From Pseudomonas entomophila (lineage in GTDB: Bacteria; Pseudomonadota; Gammaproteobacteria; Pseudomonadales; Pseudomonadaceae), in contig NZ_JARPQB010000022.1 in assembly GCF_029478665.1 (NCBI RefSeq), positions 1 to 64,000 on the forward strand: a DNA stretch of 64,000 bases, given 5' to 3'. A program made the position numbers and the translations under genes. The first letter of the stretch is position 1; each line of letters begins with the position of its first letter. Below, one piece after another: positions 1-10,914 of the stretch. Below the pieces are notes generated by a model. It was not told the DNA's origin. It saw only the letters and a program-made list of their open reading frames with translations, and did not search any database.

Positions 1-4
1 CCTC

Positions 5-111
5 GTAGGAGCCGGCCTTGCCGGCGAACACCGGCTATGCCGGCGAACACCGGCTATGCCGGTGCCATCCACCGCGGCGCGCCCTTCGCCGGCAACGCCG
101 GCTCCTACGAA
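5..111. repeat. REP-type inverted pair
   Basis: The left arm carries GTAGGAGCCGGCC and the right arm GGCTCCTAC, in opposite orientation, with internal repeats of CCGGCGAACACCGGCTATG between them. This is the usual Pseudomonas REP/BIME layout in an intergenic gap upstream of the pqiA-like gene. Confidence 0.8.
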
Positions 112-218
112 TACAGAGGTGTGACCCGAACATGGGCACAGTTCCTCACAAGGGTCGTCTCCCATAATTCGAGTCAGAACACTAGAATAGAGCCGACGCA
201 TCCATTCAGAACTTCCTT

Positions 219-878
219 ATGCCCAACCCTTCCGATCCCGAAGCGCTCGCGCAATTACCGCTGGGTGACCTCGTGGCCTGCCACGAGTGCGACCTGCTGA
301 TGCGCAAGGCGACGCTACAGAATGACGAGAAGGCCCATTGCCCGCGGTGTGGCTATGAGCTTTACGCTCACCGTCACAATGTCGTCAATCGCAGCCTCGC
401 CCTGGTACTCACAGCCTTGCTGCTCTACGTGCCAGCCAACTTCCTGCCGATCATGCAACTGCACCTGCTGGGCCAGACCTCCGACGACACGGTCTGGAGT
501 GGCGTGCTCGGGCTGTACGACTCGCAAATGCGCGGCATCGCCGTTGTCGTGTTCCTCTGCAGCATGGCCATCCCATTGCTCAAGCTGCTGTGCCAGCTGC
601 TTGTGCTGCTGAGCATCCGCCTGAATATTGGCCGTGGTTACGGCCTGCTGATCTATCGTATCTACCACCACCTGCGCGAGTGGGGGATGCTCGAGGTCTA
701 TTTCATGGGCGTGCTGGTGGCCATCGTCAAGCTGGTCGACCTGGCCGAGCTGAGTATCGGTCTTGGCCTGTTCTGCTTCATAAGCCTGTTGTTGGTCCAG
801 GTATGGCTGGAAGTGGTGATGTCACCCCACCAGATCTGGGTAGCGTTGTCCGGGGAGGACGTCCATGCGGGCGATTGA
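219..878 (+). CDS. pqiA: PqiA/LetA-family inner-membrane protein, first unit
   Basis: This 219-residue protein starts with a zinc-ribbon-like pair of CxxC motifs (C21/C24 and C41/C44), followed by about four hydrophobic segments beginning near residue 60. That is one PqiA/LetA unit. E. coli PqiA and LetA carry two such units in one chain; here the second is a separate gene overlapping this one by 14 nt. The family works with MCE proteins in envelope lipid transport between inner and outer membranes, which fits the MCE gene just downstream. Substrate and direction of transport cannot be read from the sequence. Confidence 0.9.
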   Translation: MPNPSDPEALAQLPLGDLVACHECDLLMRKATLQNDEKAHCPRCGYELYAHRHNVVNRSLALVLTALLLYVPANFLPIMQLHLLGQTSDDTVWSGVLGLYDSQMRGIAVVVFLCSMAIPLLKLLCQLLVLLSIRLNIGRGYGLLIYRIYHHLREWGMLEVYFMGVLVAIVKLVDLAELSIGLGLFCFISLLLVQVWLEVVMSPHQIWVALSGEDVHAGD

Positions 879-1488
879 TGCGGGTATCCTGATCTGCAAC
901 GAGTGCCATGAGCTGAACCGGCGCGAGCCCGACAGCGCATCGCAGACCTGCACCCGCTGCGGCGCCATCGTCCATGCGCGCAGGCCCAACAGTATCGTGC
1001 GCACCTGGGCACTGCTGATCACTGCGATGGTGCTCTACATCCCGGCCAACGTGCTGCCGATCATGACCGTCAGCGCCTTGGGCCAGGGCAGCCCCGACAC
1101 GATCATGTCCGGCGTCATCACCCTGCTCAAGCACGGCATGCTGCCGATCGCCGCGGTGGTGTTCATCGCCAGCATCCTGGTGCCGACGTTCAAGCTGGTG
1201 GGCATCGCCCTGCTGCTGTACTCGGTGCAGCGTCACCAGCCGCTGTCGGCGCGCCAGCGCATCCTGATGTACCGCTTCATCGAATTCATCGGCCGCTGGT
1301 CCATGCTCGACATCTTCGTCATCGCCATCCTCGTGGCCGTGGTGAATTTCGGTCGCATCGCCAGTGTCGAAGCCAACCTGGGCGCCGTCGCCTTCGCCAC
1401 CGTGGTGATCCTGACGATGCTCGCCGCCTTAACTTTCGATCCCCGACTGATCTGGGACAACACGGAGTCGGATGACGACCATGAGTGA
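865..1488 (+). CDS. pqiA: PqiA/LetA-family inner-membrane protein, second unit
   Basis: This 207-residue protein repeats the architecture of the upstream gene: CxxC pairs at C11/C14 and C29/C32, then about four membrane segments with a similar LYIPANVLPIM stretch. It overlaps the upstream gene by 14 nt, and GGGGAGG lies just before its ATG, so the pair is probably translationally coupled. The two proteins look like a split form of the two-domain PqiA/LetA. Its 3' end overlaps the start of the MCE gene, making a three-gene operon. Confidence 0.9.
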   Translation: MRAIDAGILICNECHELNRREPDSASQTCTRCGAIVHARRPNSIVRTWALLITAMVLYIPANVLPIMTVSALGQGSPDTIMSGVITLLKHGMLPIAAVVFIASILVPTFKLVGIALLLYSVQRHQPLSARQRILMYRFIEFIGRWSMLDIFVIAILVAVVNFGRIASVEANLGAVAFATVVILTMLAALTFDPRLIWDNTESDDDHE

Positions 1489-3781
1489 CTTGCCTACGGC
1501 TAAAACCCGCCCCGCTTCAAACTGGTCGGCCATCTGGATCCTGCCACTGATTGCCTTGGCCATCGGTGGCTGGCTGGCCTGGCAGGCCTATCGCGACGCC
1601 GGCATCGAGATCCAGGTGCGCTTCGAGACCGGTGAGGGCATTGTCGCCAACAAGACCGAAGTCATCTACAAGGGGATGTCGGTGGGCAAGGTCACCGCCC
1701 TGGTGCTGGACAACAAGGGCGATAACCGAGGCGTCGTCGCCACCATCGAGATGAGAAAGGAAGCTGGGCCGCACCTGACCACTGGGACGCGGTTCTGGCT
1801 GGTGAAGCCGAGTGTCAGCCTGGCCGGTATCTCGGGCCTGGAGACGCTGGTTTCCGGCAACTACATTGCCGTGGATCCGGGGGAGGGCGAGTTGACCAAG
1901 CGTTATACCGCGCTTAAGGAGGCGCCCCCTCTGTCTGACGAGGAGCCTGGCCTGCACCTGACCCTGAAGGCTGACCGTCTTGGCTCGCTCAATCGTGACA
2001 GCCCAGTCTTCTATAAGCAGATCCAGGTGGGCCGAGTGAAGAGCTACCGGCTCTCCGAGGACCAGAACACGGTGGAGATCAAGGTCTTCATTGTGCCTGC
2101 CTATGCGAGCCTGGTGCGCAAGCACACGCGTTTCTGGAATGCCAGCGGGGTCAGTATCGACGCGGACCTTTCCGGTGTGAAAGTGCGTACCGAGTCGCTG
2201 TCGAGCATCGTCGCCGGCGGTATTGCCTTCGCCACGCCCGAGAATCGCAAGGACAGTCCGCCGACCGACCCGAGCCTGCCGTTCCGCTTGTACGAGGATT
2301 TCGATGCTGCCCAGGCCGGCATTCGCGTGAAGGTCAAGCTCAGTGACTTCGAGGGCCTGCAGAAAGGCCGTACACCGGTTCTCTATAAAGGCATCCAGGT
2401 CGGCACGCTGAAGGACCTGAAGATTGAAGGTGACCTCTCCAACGCCACGGCCGAGCTGACCCTGGACCCGTTGGCGGAAGATTATCTGGTCGAAGGGACA
2501 CAGTTCTGGGTGGTCAAACCGTCCATTTCGCTTGCTGGCATCACGGGCCTTGAGGCGTTGGTGAAGGGCAACTACATCGCCGTTCGCCCGGGCGAGCCCG
2601 GTGCCAAGCCCCTGCGCGAGTTCGAGGCGCGCCCCAAAGCGCCGCCTCTGGACTTGAAAGCGCCTGGCCTGCACATGGTGCTGTTCGCCGATACCCTGGG
2701 TTCGCTGGAGGTGGGCAGCCCGGTCATGTATCGCCAGGTGCGCGTGGGTAGCGTGCAGAGCTACCAGTTCGCGCGCAACAGCAAGCGGATCCTGATCGGC
2801 GTGCACATCGAGAAGGAATACGCCAACCTGGTCAACGGCTCCACGCGTTTCTGGAATGCCAGCGGTATCACCCTCACCGGCGGGCTGTCGGGCATCCAGG
2901 TCAAGAGTGAGTCGTTGCAGACCCTCATGGCGGGCGGCATTGCCTTCGACACCCCAAAACCCGACGTGCCGCTCAAGCGCCGTATCCCGCGCTTCCGCCT
3001 GCATGAAAACCAGGATGCGGCCAACCGTGCCGGTACTCTGGTTACCATCCGCGTCGAGCGTGCAGATGGGCTCAAGCCCGGCACACCGATCCGCTTCCGC
3101 GGCCTCGATGTAGGCAGTGTCGAAAGTGTCGACCTGACGAGCGACCTGCAGGCCGTGTTGCTCAGGGCGCGCATTACACAGTCGGCGGAGCGTATCGCCC
3201 GTGCCGGGACGCAATTCTGGGTGGTCAAGCCTGCGTTGGGCCTGGTACGCACCGAGAATCTCGACACATTGGTCGGTGGCCAGTACCTGGAAGTGCTTCC
3301 GGCGCTCAAGGACAAGGGGCCGCAGCGTGATTTCATTGCACTTGCCGATGCGCCTGAAGTGAAAGGCGAAGAAGTCGGCCTGCCGCTGACCCTGAGTGCG
3401 CCACGGCGTGGCTCGATCAAGCCGGGCGTGCCGGTAACGTATCGCGAGGTCACCGTGGGCAAGGTCGTTGGCTTCGAGCTGGGGCAGACTGCCGACCGGG
3501 TACTTATCCACATCCTGATCGAGCCGCGTTATGCAGGCCTGGTGCGCGGTGGCAGTCGATTCTGGAACAGTAGCGGGTTTGGCTTCGACTGGGGCCTGTT
3601 CAAGGGCGCCACGGTGCGTACCGAGTCCGTTGAAACGCTGATCGCGGGTGGCATCGCTTTCGCTACCCCGGACGGTGAGCAGATGGGCAACCCGGCGCGC
3701 CCGCAGCAGACCTTTGCCTTGTTCGACAAGCCCGAGGATGCGTGGCTGGAGTGGGCGCCGAAGATTCAGATCGGCAAGTGA
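1481..3781 (+). CDS. pqiB: Six-MCE-domain transport protein (PqiB/LetB type)
   Basis: The protein has about 766 residues, with an N-terminal membrane anchor (WSAIWILPLIALAIGGWLAW) and then six consecutive MCE repeats. The repeats alternate between two kinds: units 1, 3 and 5 contain xFWxVKP followed by LVxGxYxxV, while units 2, 4 and 6 contain RFWNxSG and AGGIAF. In E. coli, PqiB has three MCE domains and LetB seven, so this is an intermediate tube-forming type, expected to span the periplasm. No PqiC-like lipoprotein follows. The start at 1481 (MSDLP) is preferred; an in-frame ATG at 1472 adds three residues. Confidence 0.88.
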   Translation: MSDLPTAKTRPASNWSAIWILPLIALAIGGWLAWQAYRDAGIEIQVRFETGEGIVANKTEVIYKGMSVGKVTALVLDNKGDNRGVVATIEMRKEAGPHLTTGTRFWLVKPSVSLAGISGLETLVSGNYIAVDPGEGELTKRYTALKEAPPLSDEEPGLHLTLKADRLGSLNRDSPVFYKQIQVGRVKSYRLSEDQNTVEIKVFIVPAYASLVRKHTRFWNASGVSIDADLSGVKVRTESLSSIVAGGIAFATPENRKDSPPTDPSLPFRLYEDFDAAQAGIRVKVKLSDFEGLQKGRTPVLYKGIQVGTLKDLKIEGDLSNATAELTLDPLAEDYLVEGTQFWVVKPSISLAGITGLEALVKGNYIAVRPGEPGAKPLREFEARPKAPPLDLKAPGLHMVLFADTLGSLEVGSPVMYRQVRVGSVQSYQFARNSKRILIGVHIEKEYANLVNGSTRFWNASGITLTGGLSGIQVKSESLQTLMAGGIAFDTPKPDVPLKRRIPRFRLHENQDAANRAGTLVTIRVERADGLKPGTPIRFRGLDVGSVESVDLTSDLQAVLLRARITQSAERIARAGTQFWVVKPALGLVRTENLDTLVGGQYLEVLPALKDKGPQRDFIALADAPEVKGEEVGLPLTLSAPRRGSIKPGVPVTYREVTVGKVVGFELGQTADRVLIHILIEPRYAGLVRGGSRFWNSSGFGFDWGLFKGATVRTESVETLIAGGIAFATPDGEQMGNPARPQQTFALFDKPEDAWLEWAPKIQIGK

Positions 3782-3801
3782 TCAAATGCCTGGCCTTGTA
3801 C

Positions 3802-3922
3802 CTGTAGGAGCGGCCTTGTGCCGCGAAAGGGCTGCGAAGCGGCCCCATCGATCGTTGTAACGCCACCCGCTCGCTGGGGCCGCTTTGCGGCCCTTTCGCG
3901 GCACAAGGCCGCTCCTACAGGG
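3802..3922. repeat. REP-type inverted pair
   Basis: CTGTAGGAGCGGCCTTGTGC on the left and its near-complement GCACAAGGCCGCTCCTACAG on the right flank a GC-rich centre (GGGGCCGCTTTGCGGCCC). The pair lies between the convergent MCE gene and rpsT and could act as a transcription or mRNA-end structure. Confidence 0.85.
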
Positions 3923-3954
3923 GAAGGTGTTGGCGGTGACAAATCGCAGGCATA

Positions 3955-3982
3955 AAAAAACCGACCCTAGGGTCGGTTTTTT
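3955..3982 (-). terminator. rpsT rho-independent terminator
   Basis: The perfect palindrome CCGACCCTAGGGTCGG (3961-3976) is flanked by A and T runs on both sides. It lies just downstream of the rpsT stop codon on the minus strand and could work in both directions between the convergent genes. Confidence 0.92.
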
Positions 3983-3997
3983 CGACAAGAACGTCGC

Positions 3998-4276
3998 TTA
4001 GGCAGCTGCAGCTTCTTTCAGCGCCTTGATGTGGCCATTCAGACGGCCTTTGTGGCGAGCAGCTTTGTTCTTGTGGATGATGCCCTTGTCGGCCATACGG
4101 TCGATTACAGGTACAGCCAGAACGTAAGCGGCTTGCGCTTTTTCGGCGTCTTTTGCGTCGATGGCTTTGACTACATTCTTGATGTAGGTGCGGACCATGG
4201 AACGCAGGCTGGCGTTGTGGCTGCGACGCTTCTCAGCCTGTTTTGCACGTTTCTTGGCGGAAGGTGTGTTGGCCAC
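3998..4276 (-). CDS. rpsT: 30S ribosomal protein S20
   Basis: This is a 92-residue, strongly basic protein beginning [18 protein letters not shown], the typical S20 N terminus, and of the usual length. S20 binds 16S rRNA and is one of the primary assembly proteins of the small subunit. It is transcribed alone, divergently from murJ, and ends at a strong terminator. An AGGAG-like site (GGAGCTCG on the minus strand) precedes the ATG. Confidence 0.98.
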   Translation of the reverse strand: MANTPSAKKRAKQAEKRRSHNASLRSMVRTYIKNVVKAIDAKDAEKAQAAYVLAVPVIDRMADKGIIHKNKAARHKGRLNGHIKALKEAAAA

Positions 4277-4525
4277 CGTCGAGCTCCTCGAAAGACTTTA
4301 GGTAAATAGCAAACAAAATAGGCCGCGAATCATGCCGACGAGTCGAACGGATGTCAAGGCCACCTGCAAGGTTCCGCCGAGTGGTGGGTCGATAAGCGGA
4401 AAGATTCCTTTCTGCGGCGCGACCTGTAAACTCGGGAATTTTTGGCTCCCCTGCGAAGGCGCGGGAGTATCGCACATTCGGACGCTGTCTGGCAGCGCCC
4501 TCTGCCCTTGGCGTGAAACTTTTCG

Positions 4526-6064
4526 ATGAATCTGCTCAAATCCCTGGCCGCAGTCAGCTCGATTACCATGATTTCCCGGGTGCTCGGCTTCGTGCGCGAC
4601 ACCATCCTGGCACGGATTTTCGGTGCCGGCGTCGCCACCGACGCCTTCTTCATCGCCTTCAAACTGCCCAACCTGCTGCGGCGCATCTTCGCCGAGGGTG
4701 CCTTTTCCCAGGCGTTCGTGCCCATCCTGGCCGAATACAAGACCCAGCAGGGCGAGGAGGCCACGCGCACCTTCATTGCCTACGTGAGCGGCTTGCTGAC
4801 CCTGGCCCTGGCCCTGGTCACCGTGATCGGCATCCTCGCCGCCCCCTGGGTGGTCTGGGCCACTGCCCCAGGTTTTGTCGACAGCACCGAAAAGTACGAG
4901 CTGACCACCTCGCTGCTGCGGGTGACCTTTCCTTATATATTGCTGATCTCGCTGTCGTCCCTGGCCGGGGCCATCCTCAACACCTGGAACCGCTTCAGCG
5001 TGCCGGCCTTCACGCCGACCCTGCTCAACGTGGCGATGATCGCCTTCGCCGTGTTCCTCACCCCCTACTTCGACCCACCCATCATGGCCCTGGGCTGGGG
5101 CGTGCTGGCCGGAGGCCTGGCGCAGTTGCTGTACCAGCTGCCGGCACTGAGGAAGATCGGCATGCTCGTGCTGCCGCGCCTGAACCTGCGCGATGCCGGC
5201 GTATGGCGGGTGCTCAAGCAGATGCTGCCCGCCATCCTTGGCGTGTCGGTGAGCCAGATCTCGCTGATCATCAACACCATCTTCGCCTCCTTCCTGGTGG
5301 CGGGTTCGGTGTCGTGGATGTACTACGCCGACCGCCTGATGGAGCTGCCCTCCGGCGTGCTGGGCGTGGCCCTGGGCACCATCCTGCTGCCCACCTTGGC
5401 CAAGACCTACGCCAACAAGGACCGTGAAGAGTACTCGCGCATCCTCGACTGGGGCCTGCGCCTGTGTTTCCTGCTGGTGCTGCCCTGCACCCTGGCCCTG
5501 GCGATCCTCGCCGAGCCGCTGACCGTGGCGCTGTTCCAGTACGGCAAGTTCACCGCCTTCGACGCCGCCATGACCCAGCGCGCCCTGATCGCCTACTCGG
5601 TGGGCCTGCTGGCGATCATCCTGGTCAAGGTACTGGCACCTGGCTTCTATGCGCAGCAGAATATCCGCACGCCGGTGAGGATCGCGATCTTCACCTTGGT
5701 CTGCACCCAACTGTTCAACCTGGCCCTGGTCGGCCCGCTGGCCCACGCCGGCCTGGCCTTGGCGATCAGCCTGGGTGCCTGCCTCAATGCCGGCTTGCTG
5801 TTCTGGAAACTGCGCAGCCAGCGGCTGTATCAGCCGCAGCCGGGCTGGACGCTGTTCCTGCTCAAGCTGGTGCTGGCGGTCACCTTGATGTCTGGTGTGC
5901 TGCTGCTGGGCATGCATTACCTGCCGGCCTGGGCGCAGGGCGACATGCTGGCCCGTTTCCTGCGCCTGGGCGGCCTGATCGCGGCGGGCGTGGTGACCTA
6001 CTTCGGCTGCTTGTACCTGTGTGGTTTCCGTCCACGGCATTTCGCCCGCAAGGCGTTGCATTGA
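4526..6064 (+). CDS. murJ: Lipid II flippase MurJ (MviN)
   Basis: This 512-residue polytopic protein has many hydrophobic segments and the MurJ-type start [20 protein letters not shown] followed by [13 protein letters not shown]. MurJ flips lipid II across the inner membrane for peptidoglycan synthesis. Length and the order rpsT / murJ-ribF-ileS agree with other pseudomonads. The gene stands 119 nt before ribF. Confidence 0.97.
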   Translation: MNLLKSLAAVSSITMISRVLGFVRDTILARIFGAGVATDAFFIAFKLPNLLRRIFAEGAFSQAFVPILAEYKTQQGEEATRTFIAYVSGLLTLALALVTVIGILAAPWVVWATAPGFVDSTEKYELTTSLLRVTFPYILLISLSSLAGAILNTWNRFSVPAFTPTLLNVAMIAFAVFLTPYFDPPIMALGWGVLAGGLAQLLYQLPALRKIGMLVLPRLNLRDAGVWRVLKQMLPAILGVSVSQISLIINTIFASFLVAGSVSWMYYADRLMELPSGVLGVALGTILLPTLAKTYANKDREEYSRILDWGLRLCFLLVLPCTLALAILAEPLTVALFQYGKFTAFDAAMTQRALIAYSVGLLAIILVKVLAPGFYAQQNIRTPVRIAIFTLVCTQLFNLALVGPLAHAGLALAISLGACLNAGLLFWKLRSQRLYQPQPGWTLFLLKLVLAVTLMSGVLLLGMHYLPAWAQGDMLARFLRLGGLIAAGVVTYFGCLYLCGFRPRHFARKALH

Positions 6065-6183
6065 GGCGGTAAAAAGGGTCAGGCGTCGGTTTTTCGCATT
6101 CCATGCCCCGTGGTGGCGCTGCCGCCTGTCGTCAGCGCCCGGGTGTGGTTATAATCGGCCACTTTATGAGCAAGAAGCGCGTT

Positions 6184-7134
6184 ATGCAGCTGGTTCGAGG
6201 TCTTCACAACCTGCGCCCCGAGCACCGGGGCTGTGTCGCCACCATTGGCAACTTCGACGGGGTCCACCGGGGCCACCAGGCGATCCTCGCGCGCCTGCGC
6301 GAACGCGGCCAGGCGCTGGGCCTGCCTACCTGCGTGGTGATCTTCGAGCCCCAGCCGCGCGAGTATTTCGCCCCCGACACCGCGCCGGCCCGCCTGGCGC
6401 GCCTGCGTGACAAGGTCGAGCTACTGGCCGGCGAAGGTATCGACCGGGTATTGTGCCTGGCCTTCAACCAGCGCCTGAGCAAGCTCAGCGCCTGCGAGTT
6501 CGTCGAGCAGATCCTGGTCGACGGCCTGGGCGTGCGTCATCTCGAGGTGGGTGACGATTTTCGCTTCGGCTGTGATCGCGCCGGCGACTTCGGCTTCCTG
6601 ATCGAGTCCGGCAAGCAACACGGCTTCACCGTCGAGGCCGCCAACACCGTGATCCAGGACGGCCTGCGGGTCAGCAGCACCGAAGTGCGCAAGGCCCTGG
6701 CCGATGGCGACTTCGAACTGGCCGAGCACCTGCTGGGTCGCCCCTATCGCATCACCGGCCGGGTACTGCACGGCCAGAAGCTGGCCCGCCAGCTTGGAAC
6801 ACCCACTGCCAACATCCAGCTCAAGCGCCGTCGCGTGCCGCTGTCCGGGGTCTACCTGGCCAGCATCGAGATCGACGGCAAGGCCTGGCCGGGTGTCGGC
6901 AACATCGGCGTGCGTCCCACCGTCAGTGGTGACGGGCGCCCCCACCTGGAGATTCATCTCCTGGACTACGCCGGCGACCTGTATGGCCGGCGCCTGACGG
7001 TGGAATTCCACCACAAGCTGCGTGAAGAGCAGCGTTTCGCCTCCCTGGAGGCGCTGAAGTCGGCGATCGACGCGGACATCGCCGCCGCACGTGCCCACTG
7101 GCACGCTCAACCGCTAACGAAGAGCCTGAAATGA
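6184..7134 (+). CDS. ribF: Bifunctional riboflavin kinase / FAD synthetase
   Basis: This 316-residue protein makes FMN from riboflavin and then FAD. The N-terminal nucleotidyltransferase part has [11 protein letters not shown] near residue 22 and [10 protein letters not shown]-like residues ([10 protein letters not shown]); the C-terminal kinase part has LGTPTANI and the VGNIGVRPT stretch. The start at 6184 ([10 protein letters not shown]) matches the family; in-frame ATGs at 6103 and 6166 would add an unlikely leader. The stop overlaps the ileS start as ATGA, so the two are translationally coupled. Confidence 0.96.
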   Translation: MQLVRGLHNLRPEHRGCVATIGNFDGVHRGHQAILARLRERGQALGLPTCVVIFEPQPREYFAPDTAPARLARLRDKVELLAGEGIDRVLCLAFNQRLSKLSACEFVEQILVDGLGVRHLEVGDDFRFGCDRAGDFGFLIESGKQHGFTVEAANTVIQDGLRVSSTEVRKALADGDFELAEHLLGRPYRITGRVLHGQKLARQLGTPTANIQLKRRRVPLSGVYLASIEIDGKAWPGVGNIGVRPTVSGDGRPHLEIHLLDYAGDLYGRRLTVEFHHKLREEQRFASLEALKSAIDADIAAARAHWHAQPLTKSLK

Positions 7135-9962
7135 CCGACTACAAAGCCACGCTTAACCTTCCGGACACCGCCTTCCCCATGAAGGCCGGCCTGCCTCAGC
7201 GCGAACCGCAGATCCTGCAGCGCTGGGACAGCATTGGCCTGTACCGGAAGCTGCGCGAGATTGGCAAGGATCGTCCGAAGTTCGTCCTGCACGACGGCCC
7301 GCCCTATGCCAACGGCAAGATCCACATCGGTCATGCGCTGAACAAGATTCTCAAGGACATGATCGTCCGCTCCAAGACCCTGTCCGGCTTCGATGCGCCG
7401 TATGTACCGGGCTGGGACTGCCACGGCCTGCCGATCGAGCACAAGGTCGAGGTCACTCATGGCAAGCACCTGACCGCCGACCGCACCCGCGAGCTGTGCC
7501 GCGAGTACGCCGCCGAGCAGATCGAAGGGCAGAAGACCGAGTTCATCCGCCTGGGCGTGCTGGGTGACTGGGACAACCCGTACAAGACCATGAACTTCGC
7601 CAACGAGGCCGGCGAGATTCGCGCCCTGGCCGAAATGGTCAAGCAAGGCTTCGTGTTCAAGGGCCTGAAGCCTGTGAACTGGTGCTTCGATTGCGGCTCG
7701 GCGCTGGCTGAAGCCGAGGTCGAATACGCCGACAAGAAATCCCAGACCATCGACGTTGCCTTCCCGGTTGCTGATGCGGACAAACTGGCTGCCGCCTTCG
7801 GCCTGAGCACGCTGGCCAAGCCAGCCGCCATCGTGATCTGGACCACCACCCCGTGGACCATCCCGGCCAACCAGGCGCTGAACATCCACCCGGACTTCAA
7901 GTACGCCCTGGTCGACACCGGCGAGCGCCTGCTGGTACTGGCCGAAGAGCTGGTCGAGTCGTGCCTGAAGCGCTACAACCTGGAAGGCTCGGTCATCGCC
8001 ACCGCTCCGGGTTCGGCGCTGGAACTGATCAACTTCCGCCACCCGTTCTACGACCGCCTGTCGCCGATCTACCTGGCCGAGTACGTCGAACTGGGCGCTG
8101 GTACCGGCGTGGTTCACTCCTCGCCAGCCTACGGTGAAGACGACTTCGTCACCTGCAAGCGCTACGGCATGGTCAACGATGACATCCTCACCCCGGTGCA
8201 GAGCAACGGCGTGTACGTCGAGTCGCTGCCGTTCTTCGGCGGCCAGTTCATCTGGAAGGCCAACCCGGCCATCGTCGACAAGCTCAGCGAAGTCGGCGCG
8301 CTGATGCACACCGAAACCATCAGCCACAGCTACATGCACTGCTGGCGCCACAAGACCCCGCTGATCTACCGCGCCACCGCGCAGTGGTTCGTCGGCATGG
8401 ACAAGCAGCCTTCCACTGGCGAGCCGCTGCGCGAGCGCGCGCTCAAGGCCATCGAAGAGACCAAGTTCGTTCCGGCCTGGGGCCAGGCGCGCCTGCACTC
8501 GATGATCGCCAACCGCCCGGACTGGTGCATCTCGCGTCAGCGCAACTGGGGCGTGCCGATCCCGTTCTTCCTCGACAAGCAGACCGGCGAGCTGCACCCG
8601 CGCACCGTCGAGCTGATGGAAGAAGTCGCCAAGCGCGTCGAGCAGGAAGGCATCGAGGCCTGGTTCAAGCTGGACGCCCAGGAACTGCTCGGTGACGAAG
8701 CCGGCCAGTACGACAAGATCACCGACACCCTGGACGTGTGGTTCGACTCCGGTACCACTCACTGGCACGTGCTGCGTGGCTCCCACGACATCGGCCACGC
8801 CACCGGCCCGCGCGCCGACCTGTACCTGGAAGGCTCCGACCAGCACCGCGGCTGGTTCCACTCCTCCCTGCTGACCGGTTGCGCCATCGACGGCCACGCG
8901 CCGTACCGCGAGCTGCTGACCCACGGCTTCACCGTGGACGAGAACGGCCGCAAGATGTCCAAGTCGCTGGGCAACACCATCGAGCCGCAGAAGGTCAACG
9001 ACACCCTGGGTGCCGACATCATGCGCCTGTGGGTATCGGCCACCGACTACTCTGGCGAGATGGCGGTTTCCGACCAGATCCTGCAGCGCAGTGCCGACGC
9101 CTACCGCCGCATTCGCAACACCGCGCGCTTCCTGCTCTCCAACCTGTCCGGCTTCGACCCGGCCCGCGACCTGCTGCCAGCCGAAGACATGCTGGCCCTG
9201 GACCGCTGGGCGGTCGACCGCACCCTGCTGCTGCAGCGCGAGCTGGAAGAGCACTATGGCGAGTACCGTTTCTGGAACGTCTACTCGAAGATCCACAACT
9301 TCTGCGTGCAGGAGCTGGGCGGCTTCTACCTCGACATCATCAAGGACCGCCAGTACACCACCGGCGCCAACAGTGTCGCCCGCCGTTCCTGCCAGACCGC
9401 GTTGTTCCACATCTCCGAGGCGCTGGTGCGCTGGATCGCGCCGATCCTGGCGTTCACCGCCGACGAGCTGTGGCAGTACCTGCCGGGCGAGCGCAACGAA
9501 TCGGTGATGCTCAATACCTGGTACGAAGGCCTGAGCGAACTGCCGGAAGGCTTCGAGCTGGGTCGCGAGTACTGGGAGCGCATCATGGCCGCCAAGGCTG
9601 CGGTCAACAAGGAGCTGGAGAACCAGCGTGCGGCCAAGGCCATCGGTGGCAACCTGCAGGCCGAAGTCACCCTGTTCGCCGACGACGCGCTGAGCGCCGA
9701 CTTGAGCAAGCTGGGCGACGAACTGCGCTTCGTGCTGATCACCTCGGCCGCCAGCGTCGTACCGTTCGTCCAGGCGCCAGCCGACGCCGTGACAACCGAA
9801 GTCGAAGGTCTCAAGCTGAAGGTCGTCAAGTCCGGCCACGCCAAGTGCGGCCGTTGCTGGCACTTCCGCGCCGATGTCGGCAGCCACCCGGAGCATCCGG
9901 AAATCTGCGGCCGTTGCGTCGACAACCTGAATGGCTCCGGCGAGGTGCGCCACTATGCCTAA
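7131..9962 (+). CDS. ileS: Isoleucyl-tRNA synthetase
   Basis: This 943-residue class I synthetase charges tRNA-Ile. The HIGH signature (HIGHALNKI) is near residue 65, KMSKS near residue 608, and a C-terminal zinc-binding pair (CGRCWHF and CGRCVDN) begins near residue 904, all as in bacterial IleRS type 1. The editing domain lies between the halves of the catalytic core. The gene overlaps ribF by 4 nt and lspA by 8 nt, the conserved ribF-ileS-lspA operon of gammaproteobacteria. Confidence 0.98.
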   Translation: MTDYKATLNLPDTAFPMKAGLPQREPQILQRWDSIGLYRKLREIGKDRPKFVLHDGPPYANGKIHIGHALNKILKDMIVRSKTLSGFDAPYVPGWDCHGLPIEHKVEVTHGKHLTADRTRELCREYAAEQIEGQKTEFIRLGVLGDWDNPYKTMNFANEAGEIRALAEMVKQGFVFKGLKPVNWCFDCGSALAEAEVEYADKKSQTIDVAFPVADADKLAAAFGLSTLAKPAAIVIWTTTPWTIPANQALNIHPDFKYALVDTGERLLVLAEELVESCLKRYNLEGSVIATAPGSALELINFRHPFYDRLSPIYLAEYVELGAGTGVVHSSPAYGEDDFVTCKRYGMVNDDILTPVQSNGVYVESLPFFGGQFIWKANPAIVDKLSEVGALMHTETISHSYMHCWRHKTPLIYRATAQWFVGMDKQPSTGEPLRERALKAIEETKFVPAWGQARLHSMIANRPDWCISRQRNWGVPIPFFLDKQTGELHPRTVELMEEVAKRVEQEGIEAWFKLDAQELLGDEAGQYDKITDTLDVWFDSGTTHWHVLRGSHDIGHATGPRADLYLEGSDQHRGWFHSSLLTGCAIDGHAPYRELLTHGFTVDENGRKMSKSLGNTIEPQKVNDTLGADIMRLWVSATDYSGEMAVSDQILQRSADAYRRIRNTARFLLSNLSGFDPARDLLPAEDMLALDRWAVDRTLLLQRELEEHYGEYRFWNVYSKIHNFCVQELGGFYLDIIKDRQYTTGANSVARRSCQTALFHISEALVRWIAPILAFTADELWQYLPGERNESVMLNTWYEGLSELPEGFELGREYWERIMAAKAAVNKELENQRAAKAIGGNLQAEVTLFADDALSADLSKLGDELRFVLITSAASVVPFVQAPADAVTTEVEGLKLKVVKSGHAKCGRCWHFRADVGSHPEHPEICGRCVDNLNGSGEVRHYA

Positions 9963-10470
9963 TGCTTCCGCGGGGCGCTTCGGGCGCCTTGCCTGGCTCT
10001 GGCTGAGCCTGGTGGTCCTGGTCCTCGACCAGGCCACCAAGGTCTACTTCGAGGGCGCGCTGAGCCTGTACCAGCAGATCGTGGTCATCCCCGACTACTT
10101 CAGCTGGACCCTGGCCTACAACACCGGCGCGGCGTTCAGCTTCCTCGCCGACAGCTCCGGCTGGCAGCGCTGGCTGTTCGCGGTGATCGCCATTGTGGTC
10201 AGCGCCGTGCTGGTGGTCTGGCTCAAGCGCCTGGGGCGCAACGAGACCTGGCTTGCCGTGGCGCTGGCGCTGGTGCTGGGTGGCGCGCTGGGCAACCTGT
10301 ATGACCGCGTCGTGCTGGGCCACGTGGTCGACTTCATTTTGGTGCACTGGCAGAACCGTCACTACTTCCCGGCCTTCAACCTGGCCGACAGCGCCATTAC
10401 CGTGGGTGCGGTGATGCTGGCGCTGGACATGTTCAAGAGCAAGAAGTCCGAGGAAGCCGTCCATGACTGA
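9955..10470 (+). CDS. lspA: Lipoprotein signal peptidase (signal peptidase II)
   Basis: This 171-residue membrane aspartyl protease cleaves the signal peptide of diacylated prolipoproteins. Four membrane segments are visible. The catalytic aspartates are D126 in GHVVDFI and D145 in FNLADSAI, with the conserved NTGAAFS motif at residues 56-62. The start at 9955 overlaps the ileS stop by 8 nt; an in-frame upstream ATG at 9931 lies inside ileS and is less likely. Several lipoproteins in this window would be substrates. Confidence 0.96.
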   Translation: MPNASAGRFGRLAWLWLSLVVLVLDQATKVYFEGALSLYQQIVVIPDYFSWTLAYNTGAAFSFLADSSGWQRWLFAVIAIVVSAVLVVWLKRLGRNETWLAVALALVLGGALGNLYDRVVLGHVVDFILVHWQNRHYFPAFNLADSAITVGAVMLALDMFKSKKSEEAVHD

Positions 10471-10900
10471 GACCCGTATTGGCCAGAACACCGAAGTCAC
10501 CTTGCACTTCGCGTTGCACCTGGAAAACGGCGACACCGTCGACAGCACCTTCGACAAGGCCCCGGCCACGTTCAAGGTTGGCGACGGCAACCTGCTGCCG
10601 GGCTTCGAGAGCGCCCTGTTCGGCTTCAAGGCCGGTGACCAGCGCAAGCTGACCATCGCCCCGGAGAACGCCTTCGGCCAGCACAACCCGCAGAACGTGC
10701 AGGTGATGCCGCGCTCGCAGTTCGAAGGCATGGAGCTGTCCGAAGGGCTGCTGGTGATCTTCAACGACGCCGCCAACACCGAGCTGCCAGGCGTGGTGAA
10801 GGTGTTCGACGACAACCAGGTGACCATCGACTTCAACCATCCACTGGCTGGCAAGACCCTGAACTTCGAGGTGCAGATCCTCGACGTGAAGGCCTTGTGA
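10463..10900 (+). CDS. fkpB: FKBP-type peptidyl-prolyl isomerase (SlpA/FkpB type)
   Basis: This 145-residue protein has the SlyD/SlpA-like core: an N-terminal strand ([22 protein letters not shown]), an inserted flap around [11 protein letters not shown], and the terminal [15 protein letters not shown] signature. It catalyses proline isomerisation or acts as a holdase in the cytoplasm. It overlaps lspA by 8 nt and lies 14 nt before ispH, the conserved lspA-fkpB-ispH order. It lacks the histidine-rich tail of SlyD. Confidence 0.94.
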   Translation: MTETRIGQNTEVTLHFALHLENGDTVDSTFDKAPATFKVGDGNLLPGFESALFGFKAGDQRKLTIAPENAFGQHNPQNVQVMPRSQFEGMELSEGLLVIFNDAANTELPGVVKVFDDNQVTIDFNHPLAGKTLNFEVQILDVKAL

Positions 10901-10914
10901 GCCGGGAGCCGAGC

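Noticed and set aside
1517-3511. Long minus-strand open frame opposite the MCE gene
   Set aside because: It is an antisense shadow in GC-rich coding sequence with no family character.
4298-6061. Minus-strand frame of 587 codons opposite murJ
   Set aside because: Gln/His/Gly-rich composition typical of antisense frames; murJ is clearly the coding strand.
7107-10040. Minus-strand frame of 977 codons opposite ileS
   Set aside because: Antisense shadow; ileS motifs are intact on the plus strand.
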